DNA of 64,000 bases from Janthinobacterium sp. PAMC25594 (lineage in GTDB: Bacteria; Pseudomonadota; Gammaproteobacteria; Burkholderiales; Burkholderiaceae_D), in contig NZ_CP080377.1 in the NCBI RefSeq assembly GCF_019443505.1, forward strand, positions 2,170,001 to 2,234,000, given 5' to 3'. This document shows positions 24,937 to 33,931 of this stretch, piece by piece (within the stretch, counting starts at the first letter, position 1; each line of letters begins with the position of its first letter). Under the pieces are notes generated by a model. That model did no database searches. It saw nothing but the letters and a program-made list of their open reading frames with translations, and was not told the DNA's origin. The position numbers and the translations under genes were made by a program.

Positions 24937-25333
24937 GAAAGCCTAACGAACCCGCTACGCGTCGTGGGTCTCATCCCGCTAGCGTATGAAAACCGCCCTT
25001 CTAACGCCATCGCACCACCCGCACGAAAAACTGCTCAAAGTGCGTCAAAATGCGTCAAATCGCATGCCCCCCTCTTCGCCCTGCCGCGCCAGTCCTCATG
25101 CGCCTTCGGCCATGGCGCAAATTTGAGTCAAAAGACCCCTATATAGCGGGCAGGTGTGGAGGGGGGACAACTGCGCGCGCCGGGCCGAAACTGACCTTTT
25201 TCTTGCCTCCGAGGCAACATCATTCGTCTGGACGTGAAAAAGCCGCCTCGTGGGCGGCTTGTGCGGTGACTGGGGCGCGCTGGCGTGACTGAGCTGTCGC
25301 GGCCCTGCCCTGCCGGCTATCGCGGCGTGGCGC
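24937..25333. other. Gene-free stretch, probable cos region of the prophage
   Basis: In P2-like phages cos lies just outside gene Q, and this is the matching place. It contains short direct repeats (TGCGTCAAA twice at 25044-25060, plus TGAGTCAAA at 25124) and a G-run (25157-25168) near a GC-rich block. I cannot pinpoint the cut. A terminator for the leftward Q operon is annotated separately. Confidence 0.45.
25236..25260 (-). terminator. Rho-independent terminator of the leftward P/Q operon
   Basis: Read leftward: AAGCCGCC-cacga-GGCGGCTT followed by TTTC. An 8-bp GC-rich stem with a T-run about 75 bp after the last gene of the operon. Confidence 0.75.
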
Positions 25334-25549
25334 TCATCCTGGGCGGCCGGCGCGCGCCTTGGCCGCCTGCTCCTTGTCGTAGTCGTCGCGGCAGTCCGCA
25401 TTGCAGAACAACAGCTCGGGTGCCAGCGCCTCGTCGCAGTAATGGCAGCAGCCATGCGCCACCAGGGCGAGCCGGCGCCGCACAGCGGCCAGGCCGCGCG
25501 CCACCTCGGCGAAGATGATCTTGTCGGTGTTATCGATGTGATCGCTCAT
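25334..25549 (-). CDS. Small zinc-finger phage protein, 71 aa
   Basis: Four cysteines in CCHYCDEALAPELLFCNADC suggest a treble-clef or zinc-ribbon protein, as often found beside gene Q in P2-like phages of beta-proteobacteria. Its ATG overlaps the portal stop as ATGA. Function is unknown; binding DNA near cos or assisting packaging is a guess from position. Confidence 0.7.
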   Translation of the reverse strand: MSDHIDNTDKIIFAEVARGLAAVRRRLALVAHGCCHYCDEALAPELLFCNADCRDDYDKEQAAKARAGRPG

Positions 25550-26610
25550 GCCGCACCCTCCCCGCCTGTGGCCAGGTCATACGGGGCGAAACGCACCACT
25601 TCCACGCCGGCCCACTCGTTGATCGCTTCGAACTGCGCCTGCAGCGGCACCAGTTCATTGCGGGCGAAGACGCGCGCGGCAGGCTCGACGGCGCCGAAGC
25701 CGCCGGCATTGTTCGGCAGGATACCCATCAGTTGCGGCGGCACGCGGTGCGCGGCCAACTGGTCGTCGCGCGTGACGCTCTTGATGTTGAAAAACTCGTC
25801 CTTGGCGGCCACGTCCGACACCGGCAGAATCTGGATGCCGTCCTTCTTGCCATTCGGCGCGTACATGAACAGGTTGCGGAAGTTGCCCGGCCCCTTGCTG
25901 TCGCGCATGGCCTGGCGCAGGTTGTCCACGTCCTGCGTGTTCGCGGCGGCGTCCGTCATGTAGAACACGAAACCGGCGTGTGAGCCGTTCTTGTAGTACT
26001 TGCGGCGGAACAAGGTGGCCGCCTCGTTGAGCCAGGCCGATTGCAGCGCGCTCAGGTACTGCGGCACGCCGTACAACTCCTGGTTCACGTCCGGTTCCAT
26101 CAGGTGAAACACCCGGCCCTTGTCGAACTGGTGCACGGCCTGGTAGCCGTTCACGAAGAAATACGTGTCCAGATCGACGCCGCGCCGCATGTACTTGGCC
26201 AGCGCATGCTGGTACGCCAGCGCCTTGCCGCTACGGCTGGGGCGGTCTTCCAGGTAGGCATTGCCAAAGGTCAGATAGTCCAGGGCCATGCGCTTGAAGC
26301 CATCGCGCGACAGATATTTCGTCGGCATCAAGGTGGACGTCAGCACGTTGGCCTTGAAGTGGATGGCGCTGCTGTGGTGCACGCCGGCATTGAACGACTT
26401 GGCCAGGCCGGCCAGGTTGACGGGCGGCTCATACCAGTGGCCGTTCTTCCAGCATTCGAAGCAATCGAGGATATCGGCGTGCTCGAGCACGGGCGTCGGG
26501 TCGCCGAAGGAAAACGCCTCGATGCCGGCGGCGGCCGGCGCCGTGGCCGCTGTTGATGGCGCGCCCTGGGCCTGCTGGCCGCGCGCGCGCAAGTGTCGTG
26601 CTTTTCTCAA
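25546..26610 (-). CDS. Q: Phage portal protein (P2 gpQ family)
   Basis: The 354-aa PBSX/P2-type portal forms the dodecameric DNA entry ring of the capsid. Typical blocks are HSSAIHFKANVLTSTLMPT, FGNAYLEDRPSRSG, YKNGSHAGFVFYMTD and RVPPQLMGILPNN. Length is close to P2 gpQ (344 aa). The start is a TTG at 26610 overlapping the terminase stop (TTGA), with GGAG eight bases upstream. It is cotranscribed leftward with the terminase gene. Confidence 0.93.
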   Translation of the reverse strand: MRKARHLRARGQQAQGAPSTAATAPAAAGIEAFSFGDPTPVLEHADILDCFECWKNGHWYEPPVNLAGLAKSFNAGVHHSSAIHFKANVLTSTLMPTKYLSRDGFKRMALDYLTFGNAYLEDRPSRSGKALAYQHALAKYMRRGVDLDTYFFVNGYQAVHQFDKGRVFHLMEPDVNQELYGVPQYLSALQSAWLNEAATLFRRKYYKNGSHAGFVFYMTDAAANTQDVDNLRQAMRDSKGPGNFRNLFMYAPNGKKDGIQILPVSDVAAKDEFFNIKSVTRDDQLAAHRVPPQLMGILPNNAGGFGAVEPAARVFARNELVPLQAQFEAINEWAGVEVVRFAPYDLATGGEGAA

Positions 26611-28418
26611 GAATAAATCTCCATGAAAGAGTGGTGGTTGTCGGTGGTGCCTTCGAAGGGCTCGTGATCAAGGGCGTGCATGCAGGCCCATGCCAGATCG
26701 GCGTGGCCGGTTTCGTCGCTGCGGCCGGCGACATAGGTCACGTGCCGCCCGCTGGGAGTCAGGGTCTTGTGGATGGCCATGAAGGACTGCGCGATGTCGG
26801 TCCAGCCGGCATCGAATTCCAGCCGGCCCTTGCTGATGATGTTTTTGGCTTTTAGCACCATGCGGGTTTTGACTTCAGGCGAGTAGTTCAGGGCCGTCAC
26901 AGCCGGGAAGAAGCCGCGCACGATGGGCAGCACGCCGATGCCCATGCCCGTGGTATCGATGCCGATGTACTCGACGTTGTAGCGCTGGGTCATCTGGCGG
27001 ATGGCGTCGGCGTGGTCTTCGAAGCTCTGCCCGCGCCACTGGTGGCGCTCCAGGATGCGGAACTTGCCGCCGGCCGTCATGGGCGGCGCCAGCACGACGC
27101 AGCCGGCGCTGTCGCCGTTCAAGGCCGGGTCGTAACCAATCCACACGGGCCGGTTGCCAAACGGGCGCAGGCCCAGCAACGGTTTGTAGTCGTCCCACTC
27201 GACCCAGGAATCGACCATGCAGCGCTGCAGCTCGGCCAGCGGGAAGACCGAGGCCGAGTCGTCGATAAAATTGCACATCAGCAGGTTGTCGAACTGGTCC
27301 GGGCTGTATTCGAAGTTGCGCAGCTCGTCGATGTCGAACAGGTTGCAGCCGCCGCGCTCCGCGTCCAGGATGGTGACGATCTGGCGCCAGATCTTGTCCT
27401 CGCCCGTGAAGCCCGACGATAGGCGGCCATGGCTCACGTCGATGTTGACCTGGTCCGCCTTGGCACGGCGCTTGTTGAACAGCTCGCCCGTCCAGAATGG
27501 ATAGGCCTGGTGCGTGGTCGAGGATGGCGTCGAGAAATACGTCTTGCGCCATTTCTTGTGGATGGCCATGCCCGAGGCCACCTTATTCAACTCCTGGAAA
27601 TTCTGCGTCCAGAAAAATTCGTCAAAATAAAAATTGCCGTGATAGCCCTGCGCCGTGCGCGCGTTCGTGCCCAGGAAATACAGATGCGCGCCGTTCGGCA
27701 GCACGATGGGATCGCCCGTCAGCTCGATGCCGGCCGCCTCGCGCGCGAATTGCACGATGTATTGCTTGAAGACGTGCGCCTGGCTCTTGGAAGCGGACAG
27801 GAAAATTTGATTGCGGCCCGTCTGCATGGCGTCGGCCAGCGCCTCGCGGGCAAAATACCAGGTGGCGCCGATCTGGCGGCTCTTGAGGATGGCGCGCGTG
27901 CGCTGGTCGCCGTTGCGATACCAAACTTTCTGGTAATCGAACAGCGAGTCCTGGAAGGCGTCGAGCAGCTGGATTTTCTGCTCTTCGCTGAAATCGTTGC
28001 GCGTCGGCTTCTTCTTCGGCCCGGCATTGCGGTTCGCCAGATTGGGGTTGAGATCGACCTCGTTGCCGCCCGGTTGCTCGTAGCGGCGCACGCGCGCCGC
28101 CTGCACGATAGCGCGCATCAGCAGATCGATTTCCTTGTAATCGCTGCCGCTCTTGACCTCTTTTTCGATCAGTTTTACCAGGCGCAACTCGGCCGCTGCC
28201 TCGACGTGCTCGATGGCCTGGGCCTTGTCCCACTCGTCGCGCGCCTTCCAGCTGTTGATGGTGCTGCGCTTGATTCCCAGGTGGCGGGCGATGGACGAAA
28301 TGCGCCAGCCCTTCCAGTACAGGGCGCGCGCGGCACGGCGCGGTTCGGACTCGGGCACGGCCAGTTCGGCGATTTTTTCGTCCGCCGTTTGTTCGCTTGT
28401 TTTCTCGATTGTCAGCAT
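26607..28418 (-). CDS. P: Terminase large subunit/ATPase (P2 gpP family)
   Basis: The 603-aa protein has an N-terminal HTH for DNA binding (RISSIARHLGIKRSTINSWK), then ATPase motifs (RAILKSRQIGATWYFAREAL as Walker-A region, FYFDEFFW as Walker B) and a nuclease domain (WIGYDPALNGDSAG, IGIDTTGMGIG, DLAWACMHA). It cuts concatemers at cos and drives packaging. The start MLTIEKTSEQ is chosen by domain fit; an in-frame start at 28523 would overlap the gpO promoter region. Diverges from gene O as in P2. Confidence 0.92.
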   Translation of the reverse strand: MLTIEKTSEQTADEKIAELAVPESEPRRAARALYWKGWRISSIARHLGIKRSTINSWKARDEWDKAQAIEHVEAAAELRLVKLIEKEVKSGSDYKEIDLLMRAIVQAARVRRYEQPGGNEVDLNPNLANRNAGPKKKPTRNDFSEEQKIQLLDAFQDSLFDYQKVWYRNGDQRTRAILKSRQIGATWYFAREALADAMQTGRNQIFLSASKSQAHVFKQYIVQFAREAAGIELTGDPIVLPNGAHLYFLGTNARTAQGYHGNFYFDEFFWTQNFQELNKVASGMAIHKKWRKTYFSTPSSTTHQAYPFWTGELFNKRRAKADQVNIDVSHGRLSSGFTGEDKIWRQIVTILDAERGGCNLFDIDELRNFEYSPDQFDNLLMCNFIDDSASVFPLAELQRCMVDSWVEWDDYKPLLGLRPFGNRPVWIGYDPALNGDSAGCVVLAPPMTAGGKFRILERHQWRGQSFEDHADAIRQMTQRYNVEYIGIDTTGMGIGVLPIVRGFFPAVTALNYSPEVKTRMVLKAKNIISKGRLEFDAGWTDIAQSFMAIHKTLTPSGRHVTYVAGRSDETGHADLAWACMHALDHEPFEGTTDNHHSFMEIYS

Positions 28419-28554
28419 GCCGCCAGCGTAGGCCGCGCGCGCGCGGAGCGGGGGAAGACAAAAGTCGCTATGGCCCATAGCAACCCGCACCGCATTGAAT
28501 CGCGGCGCCAAGACGTTGACCATGGCGTTATCCGATCAACCGAGACACGCCACC

Positions 28555-29343
28555 ATGCCTAAATCCCAATTCTTCCGCGTCGCCACCGAAGGCGCCACCA
28601 CGGACGGCCGCAACATCGACCGCGCCACCATCGAGCAGATCGCCGCCAGCTACAACCCGAAGACCTACGGCGCGCGCATCTGGCTGGAACACATCCGGGG
28701 CATCCTGCCCGACAGCCAGTTCAAGGCCTACGGCGACGTGATCGCGGTGAAAGCCGAAGAGGTGGACACCGACAGCGGCAAGAAACTGGCCCTGTTCGCG
28801 CAGATCGAACCCACGCCGGAACTGGTGGCCATCAACAAGGCGAAACAGAAGCTGTACACCAGCCTGGAAATCCAGCCCGACTTTGCCGACTCGTCGCAGC
28901 CCTACCTGGTCGGCCTGGGCGTCACCGACAGCCCCGCCAGCCTGGGCACCGAGGCGCTGAAATTTTCCGCCGGCCGCAAACAGCAAAGCGCCAACCTGTT
29001 CACGTCCGCCGTCGAGGTGACGCTGGAATTTGACGAGCCGCAGGGCACCAAGCTGGCCGACGCCGTGAAAAACCTGCTGTCGCGCTTTTCGAATAAATCC
29101 GGCACCGACGCCGCGCAGTTCGCCGACATCAGCGAAGCCGTGCAAGCGCTGGCCGGCCACGTCGTCACCGCCAACGACAACTACACGGGCACCCTGGCGC
29201 GCCTGGAGAAAACCGAAACGGCATTGAAGGCCACGCAGGACGAGCTGGCCGCCTTCAAGGCGCAGATGGACGAAGCGCCCGGCAACGGCCCGCGCCGCCC
29301 GGCCGCCACCGGCAACGACGGCGCCGTGCAGACCGAGTTTTAA
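28555..29343 (+). CDS. O: Capsid scaffolding protein/protease (P2 gpO family)
   Basis: The 262-aa protein starts MPKSQFFRVATEGATTDGR. The N-terminal serine-protease domain covers about residues 1-140 (YGARIWLEHIRGILPDS; VTDSPASLGTEAL). The C-terminal scaffold part is helical (ALAGHVVTANDNYTGTLARLEKTE). It guides capsid assembly, matures gpN and gpL, and is degraded. P2 gpO has 284 aa. Confidence 0.92.
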   Translation: MPKSQFFRVATEGATTDGRNIDRATIEQIAASYNPKTYGARIWLEHIRGILPDSQFKAYGDVIAVKAEEVDTDSGKKLALFAQIEPTPELVAINKAKQKLYTSLEIQPDFADSSQPYLVGLGVTDSPASLGTEALKFSAGRKQQSANLFTSAVEVTLEFDEPQGTKLADAVKNLLSRFSNKSGTDAAQFADISEAVQALAGHVVTANDNYTGTLARLEKTETALKATQDELAAFKAQMDEAPGNGPRRPAATGNDGAVQTEF

Positions 29344-29392
29344 GCGCCCGCGCCATTCCACGACACCCCATTCAACAACGGAGCACTGAATT

Positions 29393-30412
29393 ATGAAAAA
29401 GCAAACGCGCCAGGTATTTGGCCAATATGAAACCCGCCTGGGCCAACTGAACGACACGGACAACGTGGCCAAGACCTTCAGCGTCACGCCCAGCGTGCAG
29501 CAGAAGCTGGAAACGAAGATGCAGGAATCGAGCGAGTTCCTGACGAAAGTGAACATCATCGGCGTGACCGAGCAGGAAGGCGAAAAGCTGGGCCTGGGCG
29601 TGTCCGGCCCGATTGCCGGCCGCACCAACACCAAGGACAAGGAACGCAAGACGCGCGACCTATCCACCCTGGACGGCACCAAATACCGCTGCGAACAGAC
29701 CAACTTCGACACGCACCTGAACTATGCCAAGCTGGACGCCTGGGCCAAGTTCCCCGACTTTCAGTCGCGCGTGGCCAGTGCCATTTTGACGCGCCAGGCG
29801 CTCGACCGCATCGTCATCGGTTTTAACGGCGTGAAAGCCATGGCTGACACCGATCTGGACGCCAATCCGCTGCTGCAGGACGTGAATAAAGGCTGGCTGC
29901 AGCACCTGCGCGAGCTGGCGCCCGAGCGCGTGCTGGGCCTGGTCGCCAACGGCATGCCTGGCAAGATCATCATCGGCGACGTGGACGGCGCCGACTATGC
30001 CAACCTCGACGCGGCCGTCACGGATGCCGTCAACCTGCTGGACCCGTGGTATCAGGAAGACACCAATCTGGTGGCCATCGTCGGGCGCAAGCTGTTGAAC
30101 GACAAGTATTTTCCATTGGTCAACACCAAGCAGGCGCCCACGGAAACCCTGGCAGCCGACATCATCATCAGCCAGAAACGCATCGGCGGCTTGCCGGCCG
30201 CGCGCGTGCCGTTCTTCCCCGATAACGCCATCCTCATCACGCGTTTCGACAATCTGTCGATCTACTTCCAGGAAGGCGCGCGCCGCCGCCGCGTGGTGGA
30301 CGAGCCCAAGCGCGACCGCATCGAGAATTACGAGTCGTCGAATGACGCCTACGTGATCGAAGACTTTGGCCTGGCCGCGCTGGTGGAAAACATCGAGCTG
30401 AAAGACAAGTGA
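29393..30412 (+). CDS. N: Major capsid protein (P2 gpN family)
   Basis: The 339-aa protein begins MKKQTRQVFGQYETRLGQLN with GGAG upstream. The HK97-like capsid block includes FLTKVNIIGVTEQEGEKLGLG, CEQTNFDTHLNYAKLDAWA and IVGRKLLNDKYFPLVN. Length is near P2 gpN (357 aa). Its stop overlaps the next start (TGATG). Confidence 0.95.
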   Translation: MKKQTRQVFGQYETRLGQLNDTDNVAKTFSVTPSVQQKLETKMQESSEFLTKVNIIGVTEQEGEKLGLGVSGPIAGRTNTKDKERKTRDLSTLDGTKYRCEQTNFDTHLNYAKLDAWAKFPDFQSRVASAILTRQALDRIVIGFNGVKAMADTDLDANPLLQDVNKGWLQHLRELAPERVLGLVANGMPGKIIIGDVDGADYANLDAAVTDAVNLLDPWYQEDTNLVAIVGRKLLNDKYFPLVNTKQAPTETLAADIIISQKRIGGLPAARVPFFPDNAILITRFDNLSIYFQEGARRRRVVDEPKRDRIENYESSNDAYVIEDFGLAALVENIELKDK

Positions 30413-31128
30413 TGGGCAATCTTTCCCCTGCCCTGCGCCACCGCGCGCGCATGCTGGCCGAGCGCACGGCCGGCGCCGCCGCGCCGCAAGGCGTGACCAC
30501 CGGCACGGCCTACGAGCTGATGCTCTACAAGCTGTCCGATGACCGCCGGCGCCTGAAATCCATCCAGTCCGTCGAACGCAAGATCGAGGTCAAGGCCACC
30601 TTGCTGCCGGATTACGCGCAGTGGATCGACGGCGTGCTGGCCGGCGGCAAGGGTGCGCAGGATGACGTCTTCGCCACCCTGCTGGTGTGGCACATCGATA
30701 CGGGCGAGTATGCGCGCGCCCTGGTCATGGCCGAATACGCGCTGGCGCATAAATTCACCCTGCCCGACACCTACAGCCGCGACATCGCCACCTTGATGCT
30801 GGACGAGTTCGCCGAAGGCTACTTGCACGGCAAGCTGGCCGCCGATCCGCAGCACGCGGCCCAGGTGCTGGGCACCGTCGAGCAACTGACGGCCGCCAGC
30901 GACACGCCCGACCAGGCGCGCGCCAAGCTGCACAAGGCCATCGGCCTGGCCATGATCGCCGTGCTCGATCAGGCCGACGATACCGACATCGCTCCGGCGC
31001 TGGTGGCGCAGGCGGAAACGGCCATGAGCCAGCTGAAACGCGCCCGCGCCCTGTCCGAATCGTGCGGCGTCAAGAAAGATATGGAACGGCTGGAACGGCG
31101 CATCAAGCGCGCGGCCGGTTCCACGTAA
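30412..31128 (+). CDS. M: Terminase small subunit/endonuclease (P2 gpM family)
   Basis: The 238-aa protein begins MGNLSPALRHRARMLAER. Characteristic blocks: YELMLYKLSDDRRRLKSIQSVERK, VFATLLVWHIDTGEYARAL and TYSRDIATLMLDE. It recognises cos together with gpP. The ATG overlaps the gpN stop. Confidence 0.93.
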   Translation: MGNLSPALRHRARMLAERTAGAAAPQGVTTGTAYELMLYKLSDDRRRLKSIQSVERKIEVKATLLPDYAQWIDGVLAGGKGAQDDVFATLLVWHIDTGEYARALVMAEYALAHKFTLPDTYSRDIATLMLDEFAEGYLHGKLAADPQHAAQVLGTVEQLTAASDTPDQARAKLHKAIGLAMIAVLDQADDTDIAPALVAQAETAMSQLKRARALSESCGVKKDMERLERRIKRAAGST

Positions 31129-31235
31129 AGAGCATCCCCCGCAGCACGGCGGCACGGGGGGATTCTGGCCAACGCATTGGCAACAATCTCGGCCTGATGA
31201 ACCCCGTCCACCGCCCCATTTTGAAAGCGCCCCGT

Positions 31236-31739
31236 ATGTCCTTCATGGCCCTGCCCCCGTCAATCCCGCCCGGCACCACCCCGGCGCCGCCAGCGGCTAC
31301 CCCTGGCGTCATAGAGAACGACGGCTGGTTTCCCGACATCCTTCTCACCGATATGCGCGACGCCATGCGCCTGGACGGCACCGTCACCGACGCGCGCCTG
31401 GTGCAAGCCGTGGTCGATGCCATCTTGCACGTCAACCGCGAGCTGGCCGACTGGCAGGGCAAGCAGGCCGCTGCCGGAGTCCCTGCCCTGGTGGACGTGC
31501 CGGCCACGCGCATCAACCGCGAATCCCGCTTGCTGGCGCAGTACCGGCGCGCCGTCTACAGCACGGCGAAAGCGGATCTGATCGAGCGTTACCGCGATTA
31601 CGACAGCACGGCCACCTCCGTCAGCGACAAGAAAAGCATGGAGTGGCTGGACGAGGCGCCCGGCGCGCAGCGGCGCAATGCGCAATGGGCCATCGCCGAT
31701 ATCGTCGGCCGCACGCACCTCACCGTGGAACTGATCTGA
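31236..31739 (+). CDS. L: Head completion/stabilisation protein (P2 gpL family)
   Basis: The 167-aa protein (MSFMALPPSIPPG) has a Pro-rich N-terminus, then DGWFPDILLTDMRDAMRLDG, HVNRELADWQGKQAAAG and QWAIADIVGRTHLTVELI, the usual gpL pattern. P2 gpL has 169 aa, supporting the start at 31236. An ATG at 31245 is possible. The intergenic gap of about 100 bp before it has no other gene. Confidence 0.92.
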   Translation: MSFMALPPSIPPGTTPAPPAATPGVIENDGWFPDILLTDMRDAMRLDGTVTDARLVQAVVDAILHVNRELADWQGKQAAAGVPALVDVPATRINRESRLLAQYRRAVYSTAKADLIERYRDYDSTATSVSDKKSMEWLDEAPGAQRRNAQWAIADIVGRTHLTVELI

Positions 31740-31954
31740 TGCAGGTGCGCACGCAGCAGCACGACACGGTAGACGCCCTGGTGTGGCGCTACCTGGGCGA
31801 CGGTGCGGGATACGTCGAGCAAACCCTGGAAATGAATCCCGCGCTGGCGCGCCACGGCGCCGTGCTGCCTGCCGGCCTGGTCGTCACCCTGCCCGAGCCG
31901 ACGACCAGCACGGGCCAGGTGGCCCCAGCCGATCTTGTGCAGCTATGGGATTGA
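31739..31954 (+). CDS. X: Tail protein X (P2 gpX family, LysM-like)
   Basis: The 71-aa protein MQVRTQQHDTVDALVWRYLG then NPALARHGAVLPAGLVVTLPE has the LysM-like fold of gpX, needed for tail tip assembly. The ATG overlaps the gpL stop (TGATG). Size agrees with P2 gpX (67 aa). Confidence 0.93.
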   Translation: MQVRTQQHDTVDALVWRYLGDGAGYVEQTLEMNPALARHGAVLPAGLVVTLPEPTTSTGQVAPADLVQLWD

Positions 31955-32018
31955 TCCTGGCATTTACCCTTTATCCATCATGAAAAATCTATCTAACTTC
32001 ACCCCGGAGACTCAAGCA

Positions 32019-32390
32019 ATGTCCGCAGAATCGTTTGGTGGTTTCGCCACCCTGGTCAAACTGTACGGCTTCAAGGCGGCGCTGGGCATGGTCGGCGCGG
32101 CCATGCTGTACATCGTGCTGCCGCCGCTGAATGCCGACGGCACCTTCAACAAGGGCGAATTCGTCGCCCGCCTGGCCTGCGCCGGCGTGTTCTCGTGCCT
32201 GCTGGGCGGCACCGTGTATCAACTGCTGTGCGCCCAGCTCCCCGCCATCGGTGCCATGGTCAACGCTTCCGCCATCGATCTAATCGTCGGCGCCCCCGGC
32301 TGGTGGGTATCGCGCGCCGTCGCTCTGTGGTTCCAGCGCCGCAGCGACAAGGACATCGCCGAGCTGGTCAAAGACGCGAAGGAGCATTGA
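32019..32390 (+). CDS. Phage holin
   Basis: The start MSAESFGGFATLVKLYGF has GGAG nine bases upstream. An in-frame start at 31980 is less likely. Two to three hydrophobic helices (AALGMVGAAMLYIVLPPL, LACAGVFSCLLGGTVYQLL, LIVGAPGWWVSRAVALW) and a charged C-terminus (RRSDKDIAELVKDAKEH) fit a class-I/II holin placed directly before the endolysin. It would permeabilise the inner membrane at lysis. Confidence 0.8.
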   Translation: MSAESFGGFATLVKLYGFKAALGMVGAAMLYIVLPPLNADGTFNKGEFVARLACAGVFSCLLGGTVYQLLCAQLPAIGAMVNASAIDLIVGAPGWWVSRAVALWFQRRSDKDIAELVKDAKEH

Positions 32391-32950
32391 TGGCCACCAC
32401 CGACAATCCACTGATCGCGCGCGTCATCGACGCCATCCTGCACGCCGAAGGCGGCTATGTGAACGACCCGCAAGACAAGGGCGGCGAAACCAATTACGGC
32501 ATCACTGTCGCCGTGGCGCGCGCCAACGGCTACACAGGGCCGATGCGCAATCTGCCCGTGGCGGTGGCGCGCGCCATCTACACGGCCCGCTACATCACGG
32601 AACCGAAGTTCGACCAGGTGCTGGCCATCCATGCCGGCATCGGCGCCGAAGTGATCGACACGGGCGTGAACATGGGCCCGCACCGCGCGGCCGAATTCCT
32701 GCAGCGCTGGCTGAACGGTTTCAATGACACGGGCGCCCGCTATCCTGCCCTGTTTGTCGACGGCCGCCTGGGCGCGCAGTCGCTGGGCGCGCTGGCAGCT
32801 TTCCTCAAATGGCGCGGCCAGGACGGCGCCACCGTACTGCTGCGCGCCTTGAACGGCTTGCAGGCGGCGCGCTACCTGGACATCACCGAGGCCAACAAGA
32901 GCCAGCGCCGTTTTCTGTTCGGCTGGATCAAGGAACGGGTGGCCATGTGA
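32390..32950 (+). CDS. Endolysin, GH108 family lysozyme
   Basis: The 186-aa protein shows the GH108 signature HAEGGYVNDPQDKGGETNYGIT, with the catalytic Glu in the first block, and the C-terminal peptidoglycan-binding region (VDGRLGAQSLGALAAFL). It hydrolyses the glycan strands of the cell wall. There is no signal peptide, so it depends on the holin. AAGGAG precedes the ATG, which overlaps the holin stop. Confidence 0.92.
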   Translation: MATTDNPLIARVIDAILHAEGGYVNDPQDKGGETNYGITVAVARANGYTGPMRNLPVAVARAIYTARYITEPKFDQVLAIHAGIGAEVIDTGVNMGPHRAAEFLQRWLNGFNDTGARYPALFVDGRLGAQSLGALAAFLKWRGQDGATVLLRALNGLQAARYLDITEANKSQRRFLFGWIKERVAM

Positions 32951-32952
32951 CC

Positions 32953-33459
32953 ATGACCACCTGGCGCCCGCTGGCCGCCTGCCTGCTGTGCGGCGCCCTG
33001 GCGGGCTGGACGACGCAGGGCTGGCGCAAAGACGCCGCCATCGCCGAGCTGCAGCGGCAGGTGGCCACCAGCAAGACCGCCGCCGCCACCGCACTGGCCC
33101 AGGCCACCGCCCGCGTGCTCACCCTGGAGCGCGCCGCCGGCGCCGCCCTAATGCTGCGCGCCGACCACCTCACCCAGGAGCAAACCCATGCGAGAACTGA
33201 ACGTGACCGTTTTAACGATGACGTGCGCAGCGGCGCTGTGCGCCTGTCAATCCCCGTCGCCAGCAGCCAGTGCGCCGCAACTGCAGATCCCACCGCTACC
33301 GCAGGCCATCGGCACGAAACGCGCGCCGAAATTGACCCAGCGACTGCGGCAGCTCTTGACGCCATTGCCGGCGACGGCGACGACGCTACCCGCCAGCTAA
33401 ACGCCTGCATCGACGCTTACAACACCGTGCGAGACACCTACCATGTACAAACCGAATAG
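32953..33459 (+). CDS. Inner-membrane spanin (Rz-like, LysB position)
   Basis: The 168-aa protein has one N-terminal hydrophobic helix (LAACLLCGALAGWTT) followed by a periplasmic coiled coil (AIAELQRQVATSKTAAATALAQATARVLTLERAA across two stretches) and ends TRQLNACIDAYNTVRDTY. This matches Rz/DUF2514-type i-spanins that join the inner and outer membranes during lysis. A second lipoprotein frame is embedded in it. Confidence 0.85.
   Translation: MTTWRPLAACLLCGALAGWTTQGWRKDAAIAELQRQVATSKTAAATALAQATARVLTLERAAGAALMLRADHLTQEQTHARTERDRFNDDVRSGAVRLSIPVASSQCAATADPTATAGHRHETRAEIDPATAAALDAIAGDGDDATRQLNACIDAYNTVRDTYHVQTE
33188..33400 (+). CDS. Outer-membrane spanin (Rz1-like), embedded in the Rz frame
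   Basis: The 70-aa product lies wholly inside the i-spanin gene in another frame. It begins MRELNVTVLTMTCAAALCAC, a lipoprotein signal with cysteine at the end of L-C-A-C, then a proline-rich chain (PPLPQAIGTKRAP). Size, lipobox and nested position are those of Rz1-type o-spanins. Confidence 0.75.
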   Translation: MRELNVTVLTMTCAAALCACQSPSPAASAPQLQIPPLPQAIGTKRAPKLTQRLRQLLTPLPATATTLPAS

Positions 33460-33931
33460 CCTGCGCCAGCACCTGGCCGCCGCGATTCCCCAGCTGCAGC
33501 GCGACCCCGACCGCTTGCTGGTCTTCGCCGACGAGGGCAACGTGGTGGCGTCGGCCACCGCCTCCCTGTCCTTCGAATACCGCTTCAAGCTCAACCTGAT
33601 CGTCACCGATTACGCGGGCGACGCGGACGCCATCATGGTGGCCCTGATCGCCTGGCTGAAAGTCCACCAGCTCGACCTGTTGGCCAATGAAGAGCGGCGC
33701 AAGCACGGCATCGCCTTCGAGGTCGATTTTAATAACCATGAAACAGTCGATATTTCCATCAAGCTCGACCTCACCGAGCGCGTGGCCGTCAAGACTGGCG
33801 AAGCGGGCCGCCTCGACATCAAGCACCTAGCCGAGATACAGCACATGCCGGCCTACGCGGACGAGTTCTGGAAACTGTACGACGGCGAGACCCTGCTGGC
33901 CGAATGGCGCACGCCCGAGGCGACGCCATGA
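33443..33931 (+). CDS. R: Tail completion protein (P2 gpR family)
   Basis: The 162-aa protein starts MYKPNSLRQHLAAAIPQLQR, overlapping the end of the i-spanin gene. Typical gpR blocks are RFKLNLIVTDYAGDADAIMV, LIAWLKVHQLDLL and DISIKLDLTERVAV. P2 gpR has 155 aa. It finishes the tail at the head-proximal end. Confidence 0.92.
   Translation: MYKPNSLRQHLAAAIPQLQRDPDRLLVFADEGNVVASATASLSFEYRFKLNLIVTDYAGDADAIMVALIAWLKVHQLDLLANEERRKHGIAFEVDFNNHETVDISIKLDLTERVAVKTGEAGRLDIKHLAEIQHMPAYADEFWKLYDGETLLAEWRTPEATP

Noticed and set aside
26875..28562. Long frames on the opposite strand of the terminase gene (up to 377 aa)
   Set aside because: Typical high-GC shadow frames; the gpP reading explains the region fully.
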